Source: Daucus carota subsp. sativus
Taxonomy: Eukaryota; Streptophyta; Magnoliopsida; Apiales; Apiaceae
NCBI RefSeq assembly: GCF_001625215.2
Contig: NC_030384.2
Coordinates: forward strand, 43,310,390 to 43,374,389
Reading direction: 5' to 3'
Length of the DNA stretch: 64,000 bases
Below the pieces are notes generated by a model. It searched no databases and was not told the origin of the DNA. It saw only the letters and a program-made list of their open reading frames with translations. A program made the translations under genes and the position numbers. Below are positions 49,001 through 57,871 of this stretch, one piece after another; positions within the stretch are counted from its first letter, which is position 1, and the number at the start of each line of letters is the position of its first letter.

Positions 49001-50206
49001 ATCCTTTCCTAGTCCATTTTTATTAACCTACATCAGTTGCCTTAGTTGTGGCTCTTTTAGCATATAATTTTAAGGTTATAATTGTGTTTGGTCATTGTTT
49101 TAGATTATTATTGGTGGGAGGTTTCGTGGTTTGTGTTGCTTTTATCGTCATACATAAAGACAATTTCTGAAAATTGCATGTGTGTGTAATTAACTATATG
49201 ATTCATATAGCTGTCTTACAATATTTGGATTGATAATGGTTTCGACTTTAGAAGCTCAATATTGACAACACAAGTTCTAGATTGAATCAGAAATTGAAAA
49301 CTTAGAGGGCTTTTGTGTATCCTAATTTCTACTAAACATAATGGCAATTTGGTTTACATTCTTAGATTTCTTGGTCACATAACGTGCTGTATAATACTCC
49401 CTCCTTCCTATTTTAATTATCTTTTTTACAAATTTCACACATATTAAGAAAGATTTAATATAATGTCTTATGAAGTTGTCATTACTAAAATTGCATTAAT
49501 TAGACATGAATATAACCAAGTGTTCATCCATTTTATTAGATAATTTTTGAAAGTCGTGCGAATTAATGATAGTCAAAGTTGGAAATAGTACAAAAATTAC
49601 AGAGGACAAATATGATGGGACATTTATTTTGACAAATAAGACTGTTAAAATGGGAAGGAGGGAGTAGTATTGTAAACCCAAGCACTTGTGTTGAGTGCTT
49701 ATGATAAATAATTTTGTTCTTGTCAATCTCCTTGTGCTTGATTTTTAATGATAATTAGTTTATTGGAGTTCAAATGATGTGAATCAATCTTTCTTTTTTT
49801 TATTTTCGTTTGTTGTACCTGAATTTTATGTGCCTGTTCTTATAGATTTTTTATTTCTACATATTTATGTTTTCTGTAATCACATGCTTAGCTTTGATTA
49901 GACGCCTACGTCACGTTACCCTCCTCTTGGATAGGCTACCAGAGGGTCTTGCGATCCGTTCTGCCTTGTACTGTGTGTCTAAACATTGTAATATAGAACA
50001 ATGTTCCTAATTCATTTGTGATTGCAATACTCGATGAGCAGGTTTATCAGGCCAGACGTGTTGCAACAATGAAGCTAGTGGATGATGGATTTGAGGATAA
50101 AGAAAATGAGCGCAAAGCTCAAAAACAAAAGATGCTTGAAGAGAAAGGACTATTGAAGGGAAAGAACAAAAAGAGAAAAAAGGGAGGAAAAGGCGGACAT
50201 CATTGA
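46052..50206 (+). CDS. RH36: DEAD-box ATP-dependent RNA helicase 36 (Dbp8-like)
   Basis: Six exons: 46052-46645, 47689-48011, 48222-48425, 48508-48589, 48889-48987, 50042-50206; 488 residues. Helicase of the nucleolar 18S rRNA processing pathway in its yeast relative Dbp8; Arabidopsis RH36 (SLOW WALKER 3) is needed for gametophyte divisions. Motifs in order: Q motif with F53 and PTPVQ (74-78), motif I AQTGSGKT (95-102), PTRELA (127-132), GG, TPGR, motif II LDEAD (202-206), motif III SAT, then in domain 2 [19 protein letters not shown] and motif [15 protein letters not shown]. The Lys-rich C-terminus ([16 protein letters not shown]) resembles a nuclear/nucleolar signal. The acceptor at 48220-48221 was chosen over two AGs a few bases upstream because only it restores STCRTCH. 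Intron 5 contains a Stowaway MITE. Convergent with the first NF-YC gene. Confidence 0.95.
49397..49664. mobile_element. Stowaway-type MITE, copy 4, in RH36 intron 5
   Basis: 268 bp, ends CTCCCTCCTTCCTATTTTAA and (reverse complement) CTCCCTCCTTCCCATTTTAA, flanked by TA (49395-49396, 49665-49666). The TIRs say CCTTCC where the other copies say CCGTCC, so it belongs to another subfamily. Confidence 0.92.
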
Positions 50207-50854
50207 ATGCAGCTGTTGAGCAGCATGAACCTGCAGATACATGTGTGGTCATAATCTGCACCCTTGGAGGCCAACTCCGGCAGTTTTGTAATATGTAACG
50301 TCTATTTCACAGTAACATTTCATTGTTCACCAACAGGTGTAAAGAAACTGGCAGCTAATATATTTTGAGTTCGTAACATGTCTGTGATTGTGAAGCTCCT
50401 TATAGTAAATTAATGGCATCTCTATCTTTTAAGAGAATTTGTACCCAAAAACACCATGACATGTAACATTTTGGGAAGCAGGATTCTTAGTGTTGGGCCC
50501 TCGAGGGGATTATGTTGCCGCTGCAACTTTTACTGTATTTACAGCTATCATTCCAGTTCTGTGTAAAATTGCAATATTTGCAATCCAAGTAGAGAACCAG
50601 AAGCATACATAAACGACATCTTCAACTTTTATTTTACTGATAGAGAAGTACAGAAAGGACAACTACAAAGGAGAAAGGTGCAACTCATCATACAGTTCTA
50701 ACATGCCCTGCACGGAACTTAGAGTTGCAATACTTATGCTACTTAGACAACTTATTGAAAGCAGGAAATTTCACGACTTGCTACTGAGACAGACTAGAAC
50801 AGAAACTCTCGACACGCTACGGGGACAGACCAGAACGGAAACTCAGCGTCATTC
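50207..50854. other. Convergent 3' UTR region of RH36 and NF-YC
   Basis: About 650 bases between two facing stop codons. It must hold both 3' UTRs and polyadenylation sites. No other gene or repeat is seen. Confidence 0.6.
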
Positions 50855-51586
50855 TCAGTCGTCATTTTCCTCCTCATTTTCAGGTTGGGGAGACTCCCAG
50901 GGCAGGTATGGTGCGGATGGGGATGGCGGTGAGGGCGGGCGGGGGTGCTCATCAGGATAAAACACTTCTTGTCCCACAGCATGCTCCTGCTGCTGGGGAA
51001 CCATGTAATACGGAAGAGGCTCAGGAGGTGGGGCAAGCAGCGGAATTGCAGCCCTGGCGACACTAGGACCTTCTTCCTTCACCTCATCTCTTGGAATGAT
51101 GTCAACCAGGAAATCGTAGATATCAGTCTTTGCTATTGCAGAAGCAATATCACTCTTCTGGAGGGTCCTCCTTTTGTTCTCCTCAGTGTGCATCCAAGAG
51201 CGCTTAGTCAGTTCCATGATGAACATCTCACAGGCCTTTGAGAACAGGACAGGGGCCTCTGATGAAATCATCCTCACATCTTCATCAGCTTTCATGATCT
51301 TTTTTATACGAGCAAGCGGGAGGCAATGATTCTTGAAGTCTATTGTCTGCACAACCTCCTGCATTTGATTAAACCAGAATCGCTGGAGCTCAGCCTTTTG
51401 GCGCAGCTGCTGTTGCTGAAAATATTGCTGCTGAGGAGTCAAGCCATTCGGTGCAGACACAGGTACCACAGGTGTGCCTGTTGCAACTCCTCCTCCAGCC
51501 TGGTACTGAGGCACACCGTACGTCATCTGACCCGCGCCATCGATCACTTCCCCCTGTTGCTGCTTAGAATCTTCTGATGGATCCAT
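50855..51586 (-). CDS. NF-YC: NF-Y subunit C (CCAAT-binding histone-fold protein), copy 1
   Basis: Intronless coding exon of 243 residues (ATG 51586-51584). A 5' UTR intron spans 51705-51592 (GTAAGG...ACAG), so the translation start MDPSEDSKQQQ is the first ATG of the spliced exon. The Gln-rich N-terminal third leads into the histone-fold core: LPLARIKKIMKADEDVRMIS, APVLFSKACEMFIMELTKRS, HTEENKRRTLQKSDIASAIA and DIYDFLVDIIPRDE. This is the NF-YC1/3/4/9 type; it dimerises with NF-YB and then recruits NF-YA (or CO-like proteins) to CCAAT promoters in the nucleus. The C-terminus is Pro/Glu/Asp-rich, ending NEEENDD. A TATTTAA box lies near 51762-51768. The promoter carries tandem repeats with G-boxes (51907-52122). 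Confidence 0.95.
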   Translation of the reverse strand: MDPSEDSKQQQGEVIDGAGQMTYGVPQYQAGGGVATGTPVVPVSAPNGLTPQQQYFQQQQLRQKAELQRFWFNQMQEVVQTIDFKNHCLPLARIKKIMKADEDVRMISSEAPVLFSKACEMFIMELTKRSWMHTEENKRRTLQKSDIASAIAKTDIYDFLVDIIPRDEVKEEGPSVARAAIPLLAPPPEPLPYYMVPQQQEHAVGQEVFYPDEHPRPPSPPSPSAPYLPWESPQPENEEENDD

Positions 51587-51906
51587 TGCTCCTGTACACA
51601 TCAATGTAAAATTGAACAGCATCAACACAGACAGCTAAATAAATTGAAAAAAATCTGTAGAAGATGAATTAATTTAATAATAATCTCATAAAAGTAAAGA
51701 CCTTACAGTTTAATTTGCAGAGAAGAGAGGGTGTGAGAAGAAAAGGATGTGTAGAACAATGTTAAATAGGAGTGTGCAGGCAATACTGGAAGAAGAAACT
51801 GATGGACAGGTACAAAAGTGGTTGACAGAAAGTAGAAAATTTAATTGGAATTTTCTGTTTCGGTTACTTCTATTTTTGATTACAAATTAATTCTGATGTG
51901 TAACGG

Positions 51907-52122
51907 ATGCCAGCTGTTCTGGGGCGAAGAGACGCGAAGCGTAGGATAAACACAAGATATAGGTTGCCAGCTATGAAGAAGCGAAGACACGCGAAACGTA
52001 CCCGAAAACACGCGACGCATTGATTATAAGCTTCCACGTGTACATGTTGCCAGTTATGAAGAAGCGAAGACACACGAAACGTATCCGAAAACACGCGAAG
52101 CATAGATAGCTTCCACGTGTAC
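51907..52122 (-). promoter_or_regulatory. Tandem repeat with two G-box/ABRE sites upstream of NF-YC copy 1
   Basis: Two good units and a partial third. The units share GTTGCCAG(C/T)TATGAAGAAG, CGAAGACAC, CGAAACGTA and CCGAAAACACGCGA, then GCTTCCACGTGTAC; the starts are 51963 and 52046. CACGTG lies at 52035-52040 and 52114-52119, each in the ABRE-like context ACGTGT. A shorter relative begins at 51907 (GCCAGCTGTTCTGGGGCGAA). The block lies 150-360 bases upstream of the probable start site. Response to ABA or bZIP/bHLH factors is inference. Confidence 0.7.
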
Positions 52123-54046
52123 GATCAATAATCTCTTGGTTCGACGTAGAGAGGACAGTAACATTTGCATGCACGATCAATGATCTCTTTTTGGAGGAGT
52201 AACGTTTTCGTACACGACCAATGTTCACCCTCACTCTACTTAATCGTTTACATAAAATTTGAGATTTAAATCTTGTTAAAAGTTCATTCGTGTGTTTAAT
52301 TATATATAAAAATTTAAACATTTGCGTGCACGATTGTTTGATTTGTTGGAGAGAGTGAGGAATGAGGTGGTCTGGTGCAGTCTAGTCAGAAATGCAGAGT
52401 CTATGAAATACCGAGATAAATCCTGTTTAGAGAATCAGAGAAAACGTTTTACTGGTTACCATACTAGTATATCGTTTATTTCGTTAAATTGTTTATGGGC
52501 TGGCAGCTGGCTTGAACCAATTTTAGGCGGGGTGACTAAATAAAAAGTATATATTTAAGAGTTCGACTATTATTATAATAATTTTGTCTAACGGGGGTTA
52601 AATATTTATGTGCGGTGTCTTTTTCTTCATCAAATCGTCCTATTTTAAATCACATAATCGAATGCAATTATACAAATGTTCTGCTTTAGTTCAGTGGTCT
52701 TTAAAAAAGGAAAATAGCATTCCTGTCCTCTTTCTTTTTATGCATTCTAGTTTCAGCAAAGATAGATGATATGGTTTACTTCCATATTTATATTCGATGG
52801 TGTCACAGAGCAGATCATTGCACCTCAAGAGTTGCTGCTATAGCAAAGCCCTCGGCAATCGTAATTCATTGATTAAAAATAAGTTAATTCAGTAGTATGC
52901 TTGTACAAATAAAATATACGAATAAATTTAAAATATTTTTTATTGTCGAAATGTAGACAACCTAAACTGCCCATTTATCTGCCACGAGGGTCACCCTAAC
53001 TACCACGTCAGCATGTGCCACGTCAGATGTAGGCCTCTCAAAAAAATAATTATGAAATCATGTAGTGCAGTGTAGTTAGCAACAATAGAGTGGATATAGT
53101 AAAATTGGAAGTGTACTTTTGATTTGTATCGTAATAAGATGTATATATGCCCTCATTCTCAAAGAAAACATCTTTTACAAAAGAATATTACAAAATTGAA
53201 TATAGAATATTATCTAAATTTTGAATTAAATTTTAATTTTATACTAATTAACCTTTCATTATTAACAAAAATACTATCTAACATGTTTTATAATAAATAT
53301 GAAATAAAATAAATGGTACAAGATAATGACAAAATTTTTGTCCTGCAACATTATTCATAATAACCATATATTTAATAACAAATATAATATCTAATATTTA
53401 TTATTATAGTATAATATAGACAGGACAACAAGAAAAATATGACAAACTATTTATTATTAATATTTATTATTATATATCTAATATTTCTTATTAAAGTATA
53501 ATATATTATCATATAGTTTTTTATATAAAAAGAATATAATGAATAATGATGCTATATTAAAAATATAAAAATAAACTTTTGACTTTTATAAATAATTTAG
53601 AAAAAAAAATATAACTGATACTTTAAGGGGCCGTTTGGGTGAGCATAAAATCAGTGTTTATTGCTTAAAATAAATAAGTGGAGTAGAAGTTAGAAACAAG
53701 TTAAGACTTATAAGTGATTAAAGAAACAAAAGTTAGGATTCCTAGCTTTTTATAAGTACTTTTTGACTTTTTACACAAACGCTACGAAATAAATGCTTCT
53801 AACTTATAAACCCAGAAGTCGGCTTTTAAGCCATTTCCAAACAGCCACTAAGAAAAGAGTTAGGTTTTGGGGTTGCACGCATGCATATGATGATACAACG
53901 GATGGTTAACAAAAACGAGTGCGAGAGAAGCTGAGGCCTAAGCCCTAAGGTCATAGATTGATTTAACATACCATAAACATAATAAAATCCGGTTTATGTT
54001 AATCTATTTCGAACTCTATCAGGACTTTGCTTTATCAAATCACATG
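52123..54046. other. Spacer between NF-YC copy 1 and the IFRD gene
   Basis: AT-rich, no supported gene. From 53627 to 53849 there is a MITE. The stretch 53330-53600 is extremely AT-rich, with repeated TATTATTA and ATATCTAATATT text. Nothing else is recognised. Confidence 0.5.
53627..53849. mobile_element. MITE with GGGGCCGTTTGGGTGAGC end, copy 2
   Basis: About 223 bp, same family as 10717-10962 and in the same orientation: GGGGCCGTTTGGGTGAGC start, shared TTATTGCTTAAAATAA, AGTAGAAGTTAGAA, AAGTTAAGACTTATAAGTGA and ATGCTTCTAACTTATAA, ending CCAAACAGCCACT. Shorter than copy 1 by an internal deletion. Confidence 0.7.
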
Positions 54047-54145
54047 TATATAAGGTCATTCTCACAATAACCTAACGACCATTCTGCTACAAATTTTTAG
54101 TTCTCTTGCTTCATAATTTAACATTAAACTAATAATCTACGGCAA
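54047..54145 (+). promoter_or_regulatory. TATA box and non-coding first exon of the IFRD gene
   Basis: TATATAAG at 54047-54054 is followed by a probable start near 54080 and a donor CGGCAA|GTAAGT at 54145/54146. The intron 54146-54256 ends TTTTGCAG. No in-frame ATG is seen in this first exon, so translation starts in exon 2 at 54267. Confidence 0.5.
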
Positions 54146-54266
54146 GTAAGTTCTCTATTCCAAACATATTTCTTCTGATATGTTGGCCTTTAAAAGTTTA
54201 ATGTATCAATCTTTTCCATGGAATATAATTTTGATGTTATGTTTTTGTTTTGCAGAGATATTAGAG

Positions 54267-56635
54267 ATGGTTCCATATTTGGATAATTTGTTTCACAAGA
54301 GGTTCGTATTTTTGTTCTCTTGTGTTACATTACAAATCACATTATTTCTGTTAGTTGCGTAGCTGCTAATCTATGCTTTATTATCTTAACAGAGGTTCCG
54401 TTAGAGAAAAGGGTTTAACTACATTGATCACAAAATTAAAGAGTGGCATACAACTTGAACTTGTGGAAGAAAAGTAAGAGCCCCCTTCTCTATATTTAAT
54501 TTTGGATATTTTTTGAAATTTTACATGATCTTGGTGTGATTTATATCGGATTTTTTGTGTTGCAGTTATTTTACTATACTGAGTAGATGTGAAAATTCTA
54601 TTAAGAAGGGGTCTGGATTGGAGATCAAGTTAGCTGCTCAAGTCATAGGTTTGTAGTTCTCCTAATTGTATCATGTTAAGCGCAGTTTTGTTAAATTTTT
54701 GCAGTTCTTGAGATATTGTGATATGCAGGACTAATTGCATTAACGGCTGGACCTGGAGATTGTGCAAATGAAATTTACAGTGAATCGCTCCGCGTACTCC
54801 CCCAGGCTCTTGAAACCAAATCTCAACCTATACCAGTAAATTCCTCTTCTGCTATTTATGTCTGCATTATATTGTAAAAGCTTGTAGCGTTTGTTTGACT
54901 TGTTTCGTGGGGTGTAGATTTTGGAGTGCTTGGCTATTGTGACTTTTGTTAGAGACGGTGATTTTGATGAAACTGAAAGATCGATGAAAATCATATGGGA
55001 ATATATCAATAAGGTACCTGTTAAAACTATTTTCAATTAATAAAATTTTAATTGTAAAAATCTTGAGTTATTGATGATCTTTACCATGTATTTGGATCAT
55101 GTTATTGCATACTGCTGTTTTTATAGTGTATAATAGTATGGAACTTGATGGTTTAATTTTCATTTGTTAGCAATTTCTGAAGGAGGGTGTTGCTCGTGTT
55201 GTTGTTGTTGCGATATATGCTTGGTCGTTTCTCCTTGCTAAAGCTGATCACTGTAAGCTCGACAGAAATTACTGGAAAGGGTAAGAGCACTTCCGTTCAA
55301 ATTTATTTCCCAATGGAAGCATTCAACTTTGTTGATTCAATTTTAAAAAACTTTTGTAGGGTAATCCCCTACTTTCTGGAACTGCTAAAGAATGAGGATG
55401 AGTATGCATTATACCATCCACTTATCATTGAAGCGCTTGCTTTAGTGTCTGATAAGGGCGTCAAGCATAAATTCGGCAGTGAGTCAGATGGAAAATTATC
55501 CACACTAGTACTGGAAGATGCAGGAATGACGAATGTTCAAACTGCAGTTGAGGCTACGACGAAAGTGTCAGAGGTATCTGAGGTACTGATCTCTTTTCTA
55601 GTGTAATTGTGTGTTATACACCTGCTAGTTTGTTGATATGGTGATAATCAATCTAAACACCTTCTAGGATCTCAAATGTCATCAGACCTCCTTGAACGTC
55701 TGCGGTAATATCTACACACTCAGGACATGGTCTGAACAGAAAAAGGTAAGCCGAACAGTTGTGATTTTGTCGTTGTCTTCATTTTCTTGTTAGCTAATAT
55801 CAAATCTGACATGCAGATGAACTATGTGAAGCGTTATCTAGGAGACGGATTCAAGAAGCACATTGTGGTCGGTATCATCTTCTGATTAGTGTTCCTTTTA
55901 TCTTTATCCACAAAAACTGCTGAATGTTCATGACATGCTTCATATTATTTCAACAGGACAACAATTTTCTTCGTAATGCATTCAAATGCAGTAGGGAAGA
56001 ATATGCAGGTCCAACTTTATACGTGCCTGAAGAAAAAGAGGTTAATCATCTTAACTATTGCGTTTTCATAGCTTCTGTTCAGTTTCACAAAACTCACTAA
56101 TTAATTTAATGATGTCTATACATTTTAGGTCATTACTGAAATATATGTTCCAGGAGGTAGAGATATTAAGGATGATGAGGTATGAATAACGTATTAAGTA
56201 TCAACATATATATCTTGTTTCAATTCCGGTGTCATTGTCAATTTATTCATGTTATACACCAATCTTCTTACAGAGGCTAATGGGTCGTTCGAGTAACTCT
56301 TCTATCCATGGAGAAACTCGGCAACAGAACTTCTTAAAGAGCCTAGTTGGTAAGTCGGGTAACTCTATAATGAGCAAAGGACGAACTCAGCATAGGAACA
56401 AACTTCGCATGATATCACAGGTATGTTCCTTTTACCTGTTAACACGAAATCTACACCCATTCTTATTTGTTTGCTCTTGAGATTCTTGCGTAAAAATGCC
56501 TTCGAAGTTGTGTAGACTGTAGACAGTCTTGGTTGCGAGATTATTGAGTTACTAGCTCACCCTAAACAACCGCTGATGAACTTGTAATGACTGCAGGAAA
56601 AGAAAACACAGCATATTCACCGAGACATGGACTGA
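54267..56635 (+). CDS. IFRD-domain protein (SAT32-like)
   Basis: Interferon-related developmental regulator family; the Arabidopsis member SAT32 affects salt tolerance and ABA response, while animal IFRD1 is a transcriptional co-regulator/ribosome factor. Thirteen coding exons: 54267-54301, 54393-54473, 54566-54648, 54729-54835, 54918-55013, 55171-55280, 55360-55582, 55668-55745, 55817-55867, 55957-56040, 56129-56179, 56274-56420, 56597-56635; 394 residues. Signatures: KRGSVREKGLTTLITKLKSG, NSIKKGSG, AAQVIGLIALTAGPGDCANE, ILECLAIVTFVRDGDFDETE, AIYAWSFLLAKAD, HPLIIEALALV. The C-terminus has the IFRD_C-like KRYLGDGFKKHI and a basic tail. The protein starts only about ten residues before the first IFRD repeat, so the usual N-terminal leader is missing or short. 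Sits between, and on the opposite strand from, the two NF-YC genes. Confidence 0.88.
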
Positions 56636-57121
56636 TGGAGCATACGTAGAAGTAATGAACTTGAATAGTTTGTAATGGCAAGTTTGTAGGGATTCCTTAT
56701 TTTGTTTTCAGTAACTGAAGGTAGCCTTGTCCATTGCAACAATGTAGACTTCAATTTCAATGTAGTGCAATTCACAATTTTATTATTATTGTTATTATTT
56801 GACAGAAATTATCATCCTGTTGTTTCGCATGATAAGAACTTGAAAATCCATTCAAAGATGGAGAAACAGACACCAACATTGAAACCAAATTACTCTGTCA
56901 AATGACCTTAAAATATGCATGGGAGGGGAGCAACCACAAAAGAGACTAGGTGCAACCCATTAGGCAGTTTCACCTTGTCCTGCTCAGAACTTAAACTTGC
57001 ATAGTTTAGAGTACGATACCATACTACAAGACCACTGATTAAAGCTACAGAAATTCATCATGAACATCAACAAATTACAAAAGGTACCACGGTAGATCCA
57101 TAAAATTACTCAGCAATGAAA
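56636..57121. other. Convergent 3' region of IFRD and NF-YC copy 2
   Basis: 486 bases between facing stop codons, containing both 3' UTRs. A short ATT/TTA-rich run lies near 56777-56800. No gene seen. Confidence 0.6.
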
Positions 57122-57871
57122 TTAATCTCCATTTTCCTCCTGATCTTTATGTTCATGGGGCTGCTGCCACGACATGTATGGTAGCTGCGGGTGGGCCTGC
57201 TGATCAGGATAGAACCCTGCTTGTTCCACAGCATGCTGCTGCGGAACATAGTAGTATGGTACAGAATCAGCAGGTGAACCCAGCAGCGGAATTGTAGCCT
57301 TGGTGATACCAAGACCTTCTTCCTTCAACTCATCTCTTGGGATGATATCAACCAGAAAATCGAAAATATCAGTTCTTGATATTGCAGCAGCAATGTCATT
57401 CTTCTGCAGCGTTCTCCTTTTGTTCTCCTCGGTAAGTAACCAAGAACGCATAGTCAGCTCCAAGATGAACATCTCACAGGCCTTTGCAAATATGACAGGG
57501 GCTTCGGATGAAATCATCCTCACATCTTCATCAGCTTTCATAATCTTTTTTATGCGAGCAAGGGGAAGGCTATGATTCTTGAAGTCGGGTGTCTGTCCAA
57601 TTTCCTGTATCTGGTTAGCCCAGAATGCCTGTAGCTGAGTCCGTAGTTGCAGCTGCTGTTGCTGGTAGACATGTTGCGCCTCGTAGTATTCAGGCTGCTG
57701 CTGAGAAGTCGCGCCAGTTGGATGCTGAGTTGGGGCAGACACCGGTACCACAGGCGTACCCGTTGCAACTCCTAGTCCAACAGCATGGTAATGAGGCACA
57801 CCATAAGTCATCTGACCAGCACTGTCTATCACGGCTTCCTGTTGTTGCTGAGGTTCTTCTGATTCATCCAT
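57122..57871 (-). CDS. NF-YC: NF-Y subunit C, copy 2
   Basis: Intronless coding exon of 249 residues starting MDESEEPQQQQEAVIDSAGQ (ATG 57871-57869); an upstream in-frame GTG is not a start, because the acceptor at 57879-57880 (CTAGTAG|GAATTCAATGG) falls between. The 5' UTR intron spans 58790-57879. The histone-fold core is LPLARIKKIMKADEDVRMIS, APVIFAKACEMFILELTMRS, LTEENKRRTLQKNDIAAAIS and DIFDFLVDIIPRDE. It is a clear paralogue of copy 1: the same Gln-rich leader, GQMTYGVP, VATGTPVVPVSAP and the same C-terminal pattern, but with NDIAAAISRTDIFDF where copy 1 has SDIASAIAKTDIYDF. Copy 1 is on the same strand, 5.5 kb away. The TATA box is at about 58852-58860. Confidence 0.95.
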   Translation of the reverse strand: MDESEEPQQQQEAVIDSAGQMTYGVPHYHAVGLGVATGTPVVPVSAPTQHPTGATSQQQPEYYEAQHVYQQQQLQLRTQLQAFWANQIQEIGQTPDFKNHSLPLARIKKIMKADEDVRMISSEAPVIFAKACEMFILELTMRSWLLTEENKRRTLQKNDIAAAISRTDIFDFLVDIIPRDELKEEGLGITKATIPLLGSPADSVPYYYVPQQHAVEQAGFYPDQQAHPQLPYMSWQQPHEHKDQEENGD

